From Begonia masoniana (taxonomy: Eukaryota; Streptophyta; Magnoliopsida; Cucurbitales; Begoniaceae): 64,000 bases of DNA. Shown here piece after piece: positions 1 to 12,197 of the stretch. The position numbers and the translations under genes are program-made. Numbering within the stretch: the stretch's first letter is position 1; each line of letters starts with the position of its first letter. Below the pieces are notes generated by a model that saw only the letters and a list, made by a program, of their open reading frames with translations, made no database searches and was not told where the DNA came from. The DNA lies in assembly GCA_022432975.1 (NCBI GenBank), contig CM039512.1, positions 30,231,574 to 30,295,573 on the forward strand. Reading direction: 5' to 3'.

Positions 1-876
1 TAGATAAAAGCCTTTGAGCACACGTGTGGCTTTGTATCTTCATTTTCTACTTCTTGAATTTCATCTTTAAGTTTATATATCCATTTCCACAATATAGTTT
101 TATGAGATGCCGGTATGTTTACCAAGGTCCAGGTTTTATTTTTATTGAATGACTCCTTTTCATCTTACACTGCCTTCATCCACATTTAATTGTAACTCAT
201 AGACATTACTTATCAGTATTTACTTGTTCAAAATTATTCAAGTTTGATGATACCAGAAGAGAACGTGCAATTATTTGAGTGTATCGAACCTTTGAACTGG
301 TTTTAGAGTTCTTCTGATTCCACCCCTTGCTAGTTGATAATCAATGGATTGTTCATCTTCTGATGGATATGTCTCAATAGTCATTTGATTTTCAAAATGT
401 GACTGACTTTCTTGAGCTAGTAAATCATAATCCTCTTTCTTGTACTCCACCTCAAACTTTATTCATGGCTCTTAAGTTTATTGTTTTTTGAGTATTTGTT
501 CAGCTGTATTTTTCAATGGAATTTGTTTTCATTGAAGGACACATCTTAACTCTGATATTGTTAGTCTTTACCCTTTCATTCTTCCAGATATCTAAGAATA
601 ATACCAGTCTCAGCTCGGGGGTTGAAGCTTATTTTGCTTAATATGTGCTTATGCAACACACCAAAAGGCCTTTAACTCATCATATATTGCATGATGTCCA
701 TGCTAGAGTTGAAATGGTGTTTTAAGACCAAGGCCAAAGATGGACAAAAGTTAATTAGATAGTTGTCTTCATTCCCTCTTCAATAGTCTTGGCAATCTAA
801 ATATAATAAGCATGGATTAAACTCTCTCTAGATATGAGCGATTCAAAAGTTCTAACAAATTAATTTGTTGGAGAAT
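1..876 (-). pseudogene. Copia-1 piece 4: integrase C-terminus to RT N-terminus
   Basis: Broken Ty1/copia polyprotein read on the minus strand. Around 600-700 the minus strand gives a KAFGCVAYAH-like stretch followed by KLQPRAETG, the integrase C-terminal signature seen in plant copia elements. Around 20-130 it gives NKTW and then KWIYKLK, the start of the RT domain. Stops and frameshifts are frequent, so no protein is made. The element continues to the left of the window. Its upstream part resumes at 11974, after the Gypsy-2 insertion. Seen: the motifs. Known: domain order gag-PR-IN-RT-RH in copia. Inferred: all Copia-1 pieces are one interrupted element, because domain order is kept across each insertion. 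Confidence 0.75.
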
Positions 877-2048
877 TGACACGATGGCCCTAGAGAAGAA
901 ACCGTGTATAAACCCACAAAATAGACAATGTGCTCAGGTGGTAGTGTGAAGCTCAAAACCAAAGAGAAATGGAAGCGACGAAGATGAAAATGCAACTACA
1001 AATACAAGGTGATTAGTGTGTGAAGTGGCCGAGAATGACAAGGGTAGAAATGCATAAATGGTAAGACAAAATGGAGCAAGAAATCGGGTGTTGGTGTGTG
1101 CACAAAACCGTGTAGAATAAGTGAAGAAAATGGAGATGAAGATGTTAACAAAAATAAAGTGAAGTGTGTGATGATGATGGCCGAATATAAAGATGAAAAT
1201 AAAGTGAAGTGAATAGGAAAATGGTAATACCCTTGGCGGATCCGGGAGCTATCTTACGTGTGCTCTCGAGTGCACATTTTCTCAACGGAAAACAACCACC
1301 GTTAGGCCTAGTTTTTCGTCCTCAAACCTTTGAAACTCTCAAAGAGAGAGGTGAGGGAAAGATAAGAGTTCACATAGCAACCCGAGGGCTAGGGGAACAA
1401 TGAAGGGCTACTCCACTCGATTGAGAAATCGAGGAATCTCGTAGGCCTTCTAACACTTCGGTTAGGGAAATAGTAATTTCATAAAAATGGAAAAAAGTTG
1501 CTACAATGTAATACCCGGCTTGTACGGAATATTAATATTATATTATATGATGACATTTTTGTAAATATGTCAAATCATGTTTTTTTAAGAAAAGAAAGCG
1601 TCATTAGAATCCTAACGATTAATAGGAATTTACGGGATTTTTCGGAGTAATAACGCTATATTTCGAGTAATTAAGTTTCTCGTAATATAATAGATATTTC
1701 AGTAAAAATAGTAAATGGGGTCCAATTTGCGAACGGACAGTTTTAATAAATCCCAAATAATAAGTTGGACCTATTGGTGAGATAAGGAAATTTGGAGAAA
1801 CTAAATCGTTAGCCAATTAACGAAACGAACGACGAAACTAATAGAAAACAAGGGAAGGGCAAAATGGTAAATTGCCAAGTTAAATTTTAATTAAAAACCA
1901 ATGTTTTTCTCTTCTTCTCAACGCAATTCCTCTTCTCCTTTGAAAAACTTCTCCTCCGGCGATCCTCACGGCGATTCCTTCATTTCCAACGATCGAGCTT
2001 TCCGTTTGTCTCGATCCTTCACGTTTCTTCCTCCTCTCGTAACCCTAG

Positions 2049-3083
2049 GTAAGATTCTATGCTTTTGGAGAGTTATAGTTCAGTTTTCACGAAGTTTAAC
2101 GTTTAGGGTTTCGTATAGATTTTCGTTAAAACGTGATTTAGGGTTCGTAATGGATAGGTTAGCCGTAGTTTTGAATATAATGAACGTATTAAACGTTATT
2201 GGATAAAGTTAATCGATTTAGGACGAATGTTAGAGATTTGACAATTTCCGAGTTTTGGGGAAAAACTCGTCAATGTTGATTTTGAGGTGTTGAACGTTAT
2301 TTGATGGATGAAAATGCCTCATGGAGCTAAGTTAGAATTTTAAGAGAATTTCCTTAGTTAAGGTTTCGTCAAATTTGGATGTTTAATAGTTTAAACTCGT
2401 TTTAACGATAATTTGGTGAAATTTCCTAGGTGAATGCTCGTGGACGGAGCTTGGATTGCAGCGTGCACGAGGTAAGTTCTCGTGATCTTTTCTGGCCGAT
2501 TGGCCTACACCGTACATCGACATCGTCTCGAGGAGTTTTGGAGATGTGTATTGTTTAATTTTTTTTGGTTTGGGTAGTTAGGGTTAGTTGTTTCGTATGT
2601 TGTTTGTTTATCGTCCTGATGGTACATATGTGTTTGTTTATCGTCTTAAGGGTATATATATGGTTGTTTACTTTAAGATATAAAATGTTCACGCATCACG
2701 TGTTTTAAAGAAAAGCATGAAAATGAATTTCCGCACGATGTTTTAAAGATAATGCAAAGAATAACAGCCGTGAGGCATACAGTTTACAGGCCGCAAGGCA
2801 TACAGTTTACAGGCCGCAAGGCATACAGTTTACAGGTCACGCGAGGTGGGGCTCAGGCACGGCTGTACGTGTTGTAAGCGTGCACCCCCTCCTCTAGCCG
2901 GAAAGAGTAGTCCGCCCGCTGGATGAGCTCTCTCCGGTTAGGGGGATAGGATCTCGGTGATACCTACAGTGCATATTAAAGTAAAGAAAATGACGCATGG
3001 TTTACGAGCTCACACGCACAACATGCATTTACATTTACGAGTCTTACTGAGATTTTTATCTCATAGTGTGTTGTATGGTGTAG
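2049..3083 (+). other. Predicted two-intron leader module in LTR Q1
   Basis: Intron 1 runs 2049-2429 (CCCTAG|GTAAGATT ... TTTCCTAG|GTGAATG). The mini-exon is 2430-2471 (42 nt). Intron 2 runs 2472-3083 (CACGAG|GTAAGTTC ... GGTGTAG|GTGATT), with a branch-like CTTACTGA at 3043-3050. The hairpin GGCC-GATT-GGCC is at 2494-2505. Supported by the same layout in nine other LTRs here; no transcript has been seen. Confidence 0.6.
2768..2836 (+). repeat. 23-bp tandem repeat, about 3 copies, inside intron 2 of Q1
   Basis: Unit contains GGCATACAGTTTACAGGCC, repeated with few changes. It lies in the predicted second leader intron. Confidence 0.85.
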
Positions 3084-4927
3084 GTGATTACGAGGAAACA
3101 GGGGAGGACGAGATTCCTCCTCCTGAGGCATGAGTCCAGTTGACGAAGGATGGTTGCGGTGGTGTGCTGGCGCAATCGACGCTTACCTGACTCGTGGGAA
3201 AAGTATGTATAGGTTTTGGGGTTATTGGGATCGTTTGGGTGGATGGTTGTATAGACATTTTAGGGTGCTTGGTTCTGATTAGTTGATAGGTTTACTTTTG
3301 AGTTCTTAAACCTTTTGGAAATGTATTTTGTAACTGTGTGGTATTAGGCAAATGTTTAGTTTTTAAACTTATGCACGCGATTTGTTTTCAAGAAAGTTTA
3401 CTTTGTTTTAATAAGTTTGAAATATTTGGTACGATATGTTGAGCGAAATTGTTATAGGCGAGGTTTAAGTGTTAGAAGTTGAAGAAATTTAAAGGTGAGA
3501 AGTTTAGAGATTGTGTAATGATAGTGTTGTTATGTTGATGTATTAAGGGTGGTGTGCCGGGAAGTCGATGGAAGAAAGAAAGGAAGAAGAAAAAGGGTAG
3601 GCTTTCGGACGCCTAAGAAGTGGTGTTCGAGCGCAGAACTCTCTGGAATTCCAGAGAAGTTGGCGACTGGTCGCGAAAAGAGGGCCAAACGGTCGGTTTG
3701 CAGGACGGGTTACGCGTTCTGAAAACAGAACGTGAACCGACCGAGTGCCAAACATTTGGCGCCCGATCGGTTCAGCAGGGGCTGCCCGGTCAGCTGTTGA
3801 GTAGTCGATCGAGCGCCCCTTTGTTTCTTTGGTTTTTGACGCTTCTGCCCTCCTGTTCTATGGCCGATTGTTTTAATATGTTTTTAACTTATTTATTTAA
3901 TTGATTTAATTGTTTTAAATTGTTTTAATTTCAATTTGTTTTAGTATTTGTTTTAAACGATTTACTAAACGAATTCTGGTTCCGATTTCGATTTTGATTC
4001 CAACTTTGGTTCAAATTCCGCCTAGAGTCATTTAAAGTTATAATAATAATAAAAAATATGTACGGAAAATTGGGTACAGTATTAGGGTCGTCACATACAA
4101 TCACCAATGAAATTACTTAAATAGAAAATCCGAAGGTGAATGATTAGGGTTTGGCAAAAGAAGAGTGGATTGGAGCCATTGGATTTGAAGGAGCAATCAG
4201 TGGCTAAGACAAGGCATCCGTGCGCGCACCCCATCAACAGACCAGGTGCAATTCTGCGCGCACCATCCAGCGGCTACGATGGCGATCTGTGCGCGCATCA
4301 TCCGACGATCTAGAGGCAGCTCGTGTGCAACTTGATCAATGGTCCGATGCAGCCTCGCTCGCCTAGTGATGCTGCTGCCCGCACACGCCAGATCAGCGCA
4401 CCAAGTTGATCCGAGCCCTTGCTTGATCAATGGCTGAATTTTTGCCAAGTCTTTGATCCTTGATGCCACTAACAATTGTACCTGCAAAATTCATACCTTA
4501 AATCTGGGCTCTCCTTTGGGCCAAGTCTTCGTTTGAGTCCATTTTGTTGGTGAGATTTTCTTCTTTGTTGGCTAAGTCTTTAACCCATTATCCACCAACA
4601 TGCATCTAATCCTAAACCCTTAATCTAATGCATGATACAATGTAAATAGTTCGTACAAGAAGGCTAGAGTTTACCACAAAAGTTTTAAACAAAAATTACA
4701 TAATTTATGGGCCAGGAAGAAAAATTCCCATTGGGCCAATCGAGTAGTCCATTTGAGTGCTCCAAGTGAAGAGGTGCATGAGTTGATCCATATCTTCTTA
4801 ATTGGGCTTCCAAGTGATGTCAACAATAGGATCTATTCCTGCAAGAAAAGCAAACTCATTAGTAAAAAAGTTAAGTAAGTTATGGGCCTTACTCTGCGAT
4901 CTAGTTATGGGCCTCTTTGGCATGTCA

Positions 4928-4940
4928 TCCCCTCAGGGTG
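4928..4940 (-). promoter_or_regulatory. Polypurine tract of Gypsy-2
   Basis: The minus strand reads CCCTGAGGGGA directly before the 3' LTR start TGACATGCC. This is the plus-strand primer site expected next to a 3' LTR. Confidence 0.75.
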
Positions 4941-6317
4941 GCTGAGGATTTGACCTCAAATCCAAAGATTCAGTCTCCTCTTCATGATTCACAACTCCAA
5001 CGTAAGGGGACAAATCTTAGACATTAAAGGTGGATGACATTCCATATTCGCCAGGTAATTCCAATTTGTAAGCATTGCTATTTATTTGCTCAAGAATCTT
5101 GAAAGGATCTTCGGCTCTTGGAAGTAGTTTGGAACGTCTCTTAGTAGGAAATCTTTCCTTGCGGAGATGTAACCAAACCAAATCTCCTTCGTTGAATATT
5201 ACTTCTTTTCTCCCTTTATTGGCATGCTTAGCATAATTGACATTATTCTTTCAATGGTCTTGCAAACCTTCTCATGCAACCTTTTTATTTGCTCTGCTTT
5301 ACTGGCTCCCGAAGGGTTTACAAGGTCCTGGGTAGGAATGAGAATAAGGTTTAGTGGTGAGTGCGGATTAAATCCATAGGCTACCTCAAAGAGCGTTTGC
5401 TGGGTGGTGGAGTGAAGACTTTTGTTGTAACAGAATTCAATTTGGGGTAGCACTATGTCCCAATTTGTTAAGTTCTTACCCACAACACTGCGTAGAAGAG
5501 TTCCCAAGGTCCTGTTGACCACTTCCGTTTGGCCGTCCGTTTGGGGTTGAAATGAAGTACTAAAACACAATTTAGTCCCCAATTTCTTTCATAAAGTCTT
5601 CCAAAAAGTGCTTAAAAATTTGGTATCACGATCCGACACTATCGATTGAGGCACTCCATGGAGTCTAACTATTTCCTTAAAGAAAAGGCCGGCTATAGCG
5701 GCAGAGTCATCAGTTTTGGTGCATGCAATAAAATGCGTCATTTTGGAGAAACGGTTCACGACTACCATAATGGAGTCTTTATTGCGGCCAGTCCGTGGTA
5801 ACCCTAAGACGAAGTCCATGCTAATCTCTACCCAAGGATGAGTAGGAACGGGTAAAGGTAGATAAAGTCCTTGAGGAAGGACTTTACTCTTGGCCTCCTT
5901 ACACATGATGCACTGCTCAAGAGAGTGGTGTACATCTTTCATCATATGTGGCCAGTAGAATCGTTCTTTCAATAGCTCAAAGGTTTTCTTTTCTCCAAAA
6001 TATCCGAACAATCCTCTACTATGAGCTTCTGTGATAAGGCATTGTCTCATACTACAGTCAGGTATACACAATTTACCTCCTTTCATTAAAAATCCATCTA
6101 TGATGTTATACCCTCCTTCTACCTTATCTTGGAAATTTAGGTACGGCGTCTCAAAGTCTTTGTCGGATTCATAAGTATTCTTTATCCAATCAAATCTGAA
6201 GAATCTAACTCCTAATTCCGTCAAGAGGATTTTTTTACAGGACAATGCATCAGCAATAGTATTATCCGATCCTTTCAAGTACTTCAAAATGTATGGAAAT
6301 CTTTCCAAGAATTCCAC
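4941..6317 (-). pseudogene. Gypsy-2 RNase H C-terminus and integrase (broken)
   Basis: The open part 5589-6317 starts in the RNase H tail (ADALS) and runs into integrase, with a zinc-binding region whose second histidine is changed (GYFG where GHFG is usual) and Cys pairs in CIMC. The catalytic core follows: MDFVLGL (first Asp), VSDRDTKF (second Asp). Glu lies in the next segment, 5199-5582, at QTDGQTEVVNRT. The two segments are split by one TGA nonsense codon at 5587-5589, where Trp is expected. Beyond 5198 the integrase C-terminus reads on through several stops ([18 protein letters not shown]) almost to the polypurine tract. Not functional. Confidence 0.85.
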
Positions 6318-7832
6318 CCATTTTGCGTGTCTTTTATTCAGTTTGTGCTGACTCTTGATGTGTTAAAGGGATTGATGGTCAGAATAAATCACAAACTCCT
6401 TGGAGAAGAAATAATATTGCTAGTGCTCAATGGCTAGTGTAACTGCATAAAACTCCTTGTCATAGGTGGAGTAGTTAAGTGCAGCTCCATTTAGTTTTTC
6501 ACTGAAATATGCAAGAGGCTTGTCTTCTTGTATCAATACAACTTCAATGTCAACTCCAAAGGCATCACTTTTGATCTCAAACACTTTATTGAAATCAGGT
6601 AGTGCCAACACCAGGGATTGACAAAGTTTTTCTTTTATCAAGTCGAAGCTACTTTGATAGGAAGGTGTCCAAACAAAATCTACTCCTTTCTTTGTAAGGT
6701 CGGTGATGGGAGCTACCAATGAGCTAAAGTCTTTGATAAACTTCTTATAAAAAGAGGCTAATCCATGAAAACTTCGGACTTCAGTTATACTATTAGGTGT
6801 GGGCCAATTCTTAATGGCCTTGACTTTGTCCTCATCAACTTCTAACTATCTTTCGAAATTATAAACCCTAAGAAATAAACCTTTTCTTGGCCGAAGGAGT
6901 ATTTACTCAAATTTTCAAATAATTTAGCTTTCCGGAGGGTTTGAAAAAGCATCCCGAAGTGGTTAAGGTGTTGGGGAAGGTCGAGGCTGTACACCAAGAT
7001 GTCATTGAAGTAAACGACAACAAACTTTCCTAGGAAGTCCTTAAGAACATGATGCATCAACGTCATGAAGGTACTCGGGGCATGAGTAAGTTCGAATGGC
7101 ATAACCATCCACTCAAACAATTCGTGCTTGGTCTTGAAGGCGATTTTCCACTCATCACCCTCTTTCATACGTATTTGGTGATAACCACTCTTTAAATCTA
7201 CTTTGGAAAATATAGAAGCTCCACTTAGTTCATCTAGCATATCCTCGAGCCTAGGAATCAGAAATCTATACTTGATAGTGATTTGATTAATAGCACGACT
7301 ATCGACGCACATCCTCATGCTGCCATCTTTCTTAGGTACGAGTAATGTAGGCACAGCACAAAGACTCATGATTCCCTAATGTATCATTTTCCTAATAGCT
7401 CTTGAACTTGCTCTTGTAATTTCTTGGCCTCTTCAGGTCTCATCCTATAGGCCGTTCTATTGGGAAGTATAGCTCCAGGTTGGAGGTCTATTTGATGTTC
7501 AATACCTCGAATAGGTGGTAAGCCCGATGGAAGTTCCTCAGGAAAGACGTCTTGGTAGGATTTAAGTAGGTTTTGGACCGATAGAGGTATCTCTCTAAGT
7601 TATATAATGCGGTCCCTAAATAAGACTAATATCAACATCTCTCCTTCGGTGACTGCAGCTCTCAATCCATGCTTTGATAAGAAAAGATTTTCCTTTATCT
7701 TCTCTTCCTTTCGCCTGCTTCATCACGTGCCACTTGTTTGAGAGTCATAGATAATAAATTGATTGTCCTACCTCCAAATTTTAAAGTATAGTAGTTGCAG
7801 AATCCATCATGGTGTACTTTTCCATCATATTG
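6318..7832 (-). pseudogene. Gypsy-2 reverse transcriptase and RNase H (broken)
   Basis: RT lies at 6842-7369: [18 protein letters not shown], then [13 protein letters not shown], then [14 protein letters not shown]. The catalytic box reads [10 protein letters not shown], so the first of the two metal-binding aspartates (YFDD/YVDD) is replaced by Asn. RNase H begins at 6420-6719 ([15 protein letters not shown]). Separate stops interrupt the region at 6420 (TAG where Trp is usual) and near 6363-6366 (TAA). The 7370-7832 part is the protease-RT linker and has several stops. Inactive on two grounds: nonsense codons and the catalytic change. Confidence 0.85.
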
Positions 7833-9536
7833 TCATGGTCGTCCTAATAGAAGATGACTAGCATTCATCGGGACACCGTTGCAAAGAACCGAGTCTTTAT
7901 ACTTACCAATGGTGAAATCCATGATTACTTGCTTGGTTACCTTAATGTCATATCTATCGTCTAACCATCTCAATTTATATGGCTTAGGGTGGTTAGTGGT
8001 CTCCAACCCTAGTTTACTTACAATCTCTTGAGAAGCTACATTAACGCAACTTCCACCGTCAATAATAATTGAGCAAACCTTGTCCTTGACTGCACAACGA
8101 CTTTGAAAAATATTCTCACGTTGACAGTCTTCTTTAACATTCTTAGAAATCAAGGCTCGTCTTATGACCATCAGTAAAGGACCCTCTTGAGCCGTACAAT
8201 CATTGGTCTCTTGCTCACTCTCTTCTGCTACCTCTTCTTCTTCTTCCTTATCGTTGTATTGTCTTTCGTCATTCTCACTTTCCCATTCTCCAGTCGATTC
8301 CTTGATTACCATCACACGACAGTTAGAGAATTCATTAGTATAGTGTTCTTTGCCTAGACATTTGTAACATTGAACATCTCGTGCTCTTTGTCCGTTAGAT
8401 GAGTTTGCTTGAGTTTTGTTCGTTGGAGGGGGTTTGTTGGTGTTAATTGGTGCTTTCGGGGGCCAATTACAGTTAATTTGCCTCTTTTCTTCATTTTTCC
8501 AGGGAGGCTTTGGTTTGTCTTGATCTAAATTTCGAGGTGGAAATTTTCTAGGAAAATTGGTCTTACATTTTCTCTTTAATTGTTTTTCCAACGTGAGTGC
8601 TAACTGCACGACCAAGTCCATGGCCTCTAATTGTTGCATCTCAACTGTGTCTCCAATATCGCGATTTAATCCACGAATGAATCTCGTGATGAGTTGTTCC
8701 TTGGGCTCTTCAATAACACAATGCATATTGAGTGTTTCAAACTCAGTGAGGTATTCATCAATAGTGAGGCTATTTTATCTTAAGTTGTGGAGTTGATGGA
8801 AAAGCTCGTGCTTGTAGTGTCGAGGAACGAACCTCTTGTGCATGAGGTCCTTCATGGAACTCCATGTGGTGACAGGGTATCCTTTGGTTTGCATACGTGG
8901 GGCTCTAAGGTTGGACCACCAGAGTGCTGCATGGCCCGTGAGTTCTAATGAGGTGAGTTGAATCTTTACTCTTTCAGAATAATCATGACAGTCGAAGACT
9001 CATTCTACCTTATCTACCCAATCCAAGAAGGTATAACCGTCATATGTTCCATTGAATGGGGGAATGGTGATCTTAACATTTCGAAGGTCATTGTTGTCCT
9101 TACGACAATTTGGGCGATATTGCTCTTCTTCATCTAAAGCCCAATCCTCATCCTCTGAATCATAATATCAAGGCCTTCTTCTTTGGGGCTCGGCCCATTC
9201 ATCTTCCTCTAAGGGTCTTTGGATAGGGGTTCTACGTCTAGGACGTTCGGGTCTAATCCTTGAGGAGGTTTCATGTCAGGGGTCTCTTTCGTTTGATTCT
9301 CTACGGGGATTGTTTACCATGTGCTCTCTAAGTTGTGTCATTTCAAGGGATACGTCCTTGAGTTGTTGTGCGAGGGTGTCAACCAATCCCGTTAAGGCAT
9401 TGAGTTGACCTTGCATGCCACCTTGCATGTTTGATTCACCCTCTTGGCGTGTGTGCTCGGGAAGAGGTGTTTCCCTAGTTCGGTTAGGTTCTTGATTGTG
9501 TGGTAGGTCACGTAAAAATCCACTCCCATTGGTCAT
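7833..9536 (-). pseudogene. Gypsy-2 gag and protease (broken)
   Basis: The likely start is Met at 9536. The first segment ends at a TGA at 9276-9278. The region 9275-8727 reads on with stops through a retrotransposon gag core (GHAALWWSNLRAPR, KRFVPRHYKHELF). The segment 7833-8726 holds the rest of gag, a zinc knuckle CYKCLGKEHYTNEF whose last Cys is Phe, an acidic Glu-rich linker, and the protease active site IIDGGSCVNVAS, the DGGS form used by this gypsy lineage. At least two nonsense codons and the zinc-knuckle change show it is dead. Confidence 0.85.
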
Positions 9537-10463
9537 TTCTAAGCTTTAGGCAATTAATTAGGTCCAAGTTTTTAAGTTGATCATTTCAAATTTTAAATCT
9601 TCCTTAAATTCTTTAGCTAAAATTGGTGATGGTGATTATCTAATTAGTGCCTTAAGAAAGTTTTATGCATTTAGGGGTAATTCCCAGCTAAGATAAAAAT
9701 TAGTGGAAAACACAATCAACACTTAGCAAATTTTAACTTGTAGGCATAAAAACAGCTTAGGAATTTTAACAAACACTTAGCAAACTCCTTGAAAAAACAG
9801 TTTTGTAATATGCTTTTCTATTACCACAAATCCAATCAAATCCAAACAAATTTCACAACTTTAAGCAAGATTCAATCAATATAATCTTAATACAAATTTT
9901 ATAACTCAAAAACAGCAAGATCCACTAATAAAAACACACGATTACTCAAGTTTAACATGCTGAAATTTTCGGTTATGGAGCAGAATTTTCTGGTTTGTCA
10001 TTTAGCCGATTCTAGCAATATTTTGACATCCACTTGCAAACCGATTTTGTATACTAATATGCTAGCATATTTGAGAGGATTCAAATGACATAACTTGATG
10101 CAAAAGTAGATTCAAACATAACAAAAATAAGCTGAAAAAATCGAGAAGAACTAACACAAATAACCAAAGCAAAAAAATGATGTAAAGTTTGGTGCTCACC
10201 TTGGCCGATTTTTGTGCTATGTGTGCAACATCTAATACTGATTTTTAACTTAGTGTTTCTCCTAGGATTGAAGGCTACAAAATGATAAGAAAACATGGTT
10301 CAATATCATGATAAACATAGCTAAAATTCAGCAACAAAAAAGAATCGGAAATTACTACAAAAGGGAGCGGCTAACCCGGTTTTTGTGCTAAGTTTTTGAC
10401 TCATTAAATCTAGTGCAATGTTTGAGTCAAATGCATCAAAAATGCTCTTGGGAAGCACCTTGT
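9537..10463 (-). other. Gypsy-2 untranslated leader, no gene seen
   Basis: AT-rich sequence between the primer-binding site and gag. Short open frames here do not resemble any protein I know. Confidence 0.6.
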
Positions 10464-10475
10464 GCTTTGATACCA
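10464..10475 (-). promoter_or_regulatory. Primer-binding site of Gypsy-2
   Basis: The minus strand reads TGGTATCAAAGC, one mismatch from the initiator tRNA-Met site TGGTATCAGAGC. It lies 2 nt inside the 5' LTR. Confidence 0.85.
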
Positions 10476-10477
10476 CT

Positions 10478-11973
10478 TGACACGGTGGCCCTAGAGAAGG
10501 AACCGTGTATAAACCCATAAAATAGACAACATGCTCGGGTGGTAGTGTGAAGCTCAAAACCGAAGAAAAATTGAAGGGATGAAGATGAAAATGCAACTAC
10601 AAATACAAGGTGATTAGTGTGTGAAGTGGATGAGAATGACAAGGGTAGAAATGCATAAATGGTAAGACAAAATGGAGCAAGAAATCGGGTGTTGGTGTGT
10701 GCACAAAACCGTAAAGAATAAGTGAAGAAAATGGAGATGAAGATGTTAACAAAAATAAAGTGAAGTGTGTGATGATGATGGCTGAATATAAAGATGAAAA
10801 TAAGACATGAAATGAATAGGAAAATGATAATACCCTTGGCGGACCCGGGAGCTATCTAACGTGTGCTCTCGGGTGCATGTTTTCTCAGGAGAAAACGACC
10901 ACCGTTAGGCCTAGGTTTTTCGTCCTCAAACATTTGAAACTCTCAAAGAGAGAGGTGAGAGAAAGATAAGAGTTCACCTACTCCACTCTTATCTTTCTTT
11001 GAGAACAATAGAGGGCTACTCCACTCGATTGAGAAATCGAGGAATCCCGTAGGCCTTCTAACACTTCAGTTAGGGAAATAGTAATTTCATAAAAATGGAA
11101 AAAAGTTGCTACAATCACCAATGCAATGACTTAAATAGAAAATCATAGGGTGGATGATTAGGGTTTAGCAAAGGAAGAGTGGATGGGAGCCATTGGATTT
11201 GAAGGAGCAATCAGCGGCTAGGAGAAGGCATCCGTGCGTGCGCCCCATCAACAAACCAGGTGCAATTCTGCGCACGCCATTCAGCGCCTACGATGGCGAT
11301 CTGTGCGTGCATCATCCGACGATCCAGAGGCAGCTCGCGCGCAACTTGATCAACGGTCTGATGCAGCCTCGCGTGCTTGGTGATGCTGCTACCGGCGCAC
11401 ACCTGACCCGAGCCATATGCTGCTGCCCGCGTGCCAGATCAGCGCATCAAGTTGATTCGAGCCCTTGCTTGATCAATGGCTGAATTTTTGCCAAGTCCTT
11501 GATCCTTGATGCCACTAACAATTTTACCTGCAAAATTCATACCTTAAATTTGGGCTCTTCTTTGGGCCAAGTCTTCATTTGAGTCCATTTTGCTGATGAG
11601 ATTTTCTTCTTTGTCGGCTAAGTCTTCAACCCATCATCCACCAACATACATCTAATCCTAACCAGTCAATCTAATGCATGATGCAATATAAATAGTTCAT
11701 ACAAGAAGGCTAGAGTTTGCCACAAAAGTTTCAAACAAAAAATACATAATTTATGGGCCGGGAAGACAAATTCCCATTGGGCCAATCGAGGAGTCCATTT
11801 GAGTGCTCCAAGTGAGGAGGTGCACGGGTTAATCCATATCTTCTGAATTGGGCTCCCAAGTGATGTCAACAATAGGATCCATTTCTGCAAGAAAAGCAAA
11901 CTCATTAGTAAAAAGGTTAAGTAAATTATGGGTCTTACTCTTCGATCTAGTTATGGGCCTCCTTGGCATGTCA
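10478..11973 (-). repeat. 5' LTR of Gypsy-2
   Basis: TGACACGGTGG...TTGGCATGTCA, about 1496 bp, paired with 877-4927. It is not interrupted. It does not show the two-intron leader module found in the Q, R and S families. Confidence 0.92.
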
Positions 11974-12197
11974 GGAATATAGTTGACTGTATGACGCCGT
12001 AAAGTTTCTTCTTCCTAAGAATATTCATCAAACTTAAATGAATAGTATTCCGTCCCATTATCAATTTCAAGTTTTCTTACTTTCTTACTCGTTTGATTTT
12101 CAACCATAGTTTTCTAGACTTTAAAAGTCTCAAAAACTTGATCTTCTATCTTATGACAACATAGTCAGAGTCTCTTTGAGTAGTCATATATTCTAGA
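11974..12197 (-). pseudogene. Copia-1 piece 3: integrase catalytic core
   Basis: The minus strand reads KKVRKLEIDNGTEYYSFKF, then a stop and RRHTVNY, matching the plant copia integrase core around its second Asp (DNGTE). It is bounded by the right TSD of Gypsy-2 (GGAAT) and the left TSD of Copia-3 (CTAGA, 12193-12197). A stop interrupts the reading frame. Confidence 0.8.

Larger units (their letters stand above)
1507..4095 (+). mobile_element. Solo LTR Q1 (family Q, chromovirus-like)
   Basis: A 2589-bp sequence starting TGTAATACCC and ending GGGTCGTCACA, flanked by the exact TSD TACAA (1502-1506 and 4096-4100). It lies inside the 3' LTR of Gypsy-2. No internal region is present, so it is a solo LTR left by LTR-LTR recombination. 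Related copies are at 13876-16386 (minus) and 56464-60688 (minus, with an internal region attached). It contains the leader splice module, a 23-bp triple repeat at 2768-2836 and a CTCTCTGGAATTCCAGAGA palindrome near 3640. Confidence 0.93.
877..4927 (-). repeat. 3' LTR of Gypsy-2, split by solo LTR Q1
   Basis: Matches the 5' LTR at 10478-11973 along its length, from TGACACGATGG to TTGGCATGTCA, once the 1507-4095 insertion and its TSD are removed (about 1457 bp remain). The two LTRs differ by many substitutions and small indels. A GC-rich part at 4210-4410 carries three TGCGCGCA palindromes at 33-36 bp spacing, and these have decayed to TGCGTGCG-type sequences in the 5' LTR. Short open frames here have no recognisable domain. 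Confidence 0.9.
877..11973 (-). mobile_element. Gypsy-2: complete but decayed Ty3/gypsy element
   Basis: Minus-strand LTR retrotransposon inserted in the integrase region of Copia-1. It has two TGACAC...TGTCA LTRs of about 1.46-1.5 kb (the 3' LTR is interrupted by a solo LTR), a primer-binding site at 10464-10475, a polypurine tract at 4928-4940 and a gag-pol relic between. The TSD is imperfect: AGAAT at 872-876 and GGAAT at 11974-11978. Many nonsense codons make it non-autonomous. The RT and integrase style resembles CRM/Galadriel-like chromoviruses, but I cannot fix the lineage without a tree. Confidence 0.9.

Noticed and set aside
1507..4095. DNA transposon (because of inverted ends and flanking repeats)
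   Set aside because: 5-bp TSD, TG...CA ends and similarity to LTRs flanking a gag-pol element (Gypsy-7) make a solo LTR the better call.
4197..4487. 96-codon frame present in both Gypsy-2 LTRs
   Set aside because: Partly kept because the region is GC-rich; frames differ in length and orientation between the LTRs and show no domain.
877..11973. The same two-intron leader module in Gypsy-2 LTRs
   Set aside because: CAG|GTA-like donors occur near 4490 and 11530, but I find no matching hairpin, branch site or TGTAG|GTG acceptor.
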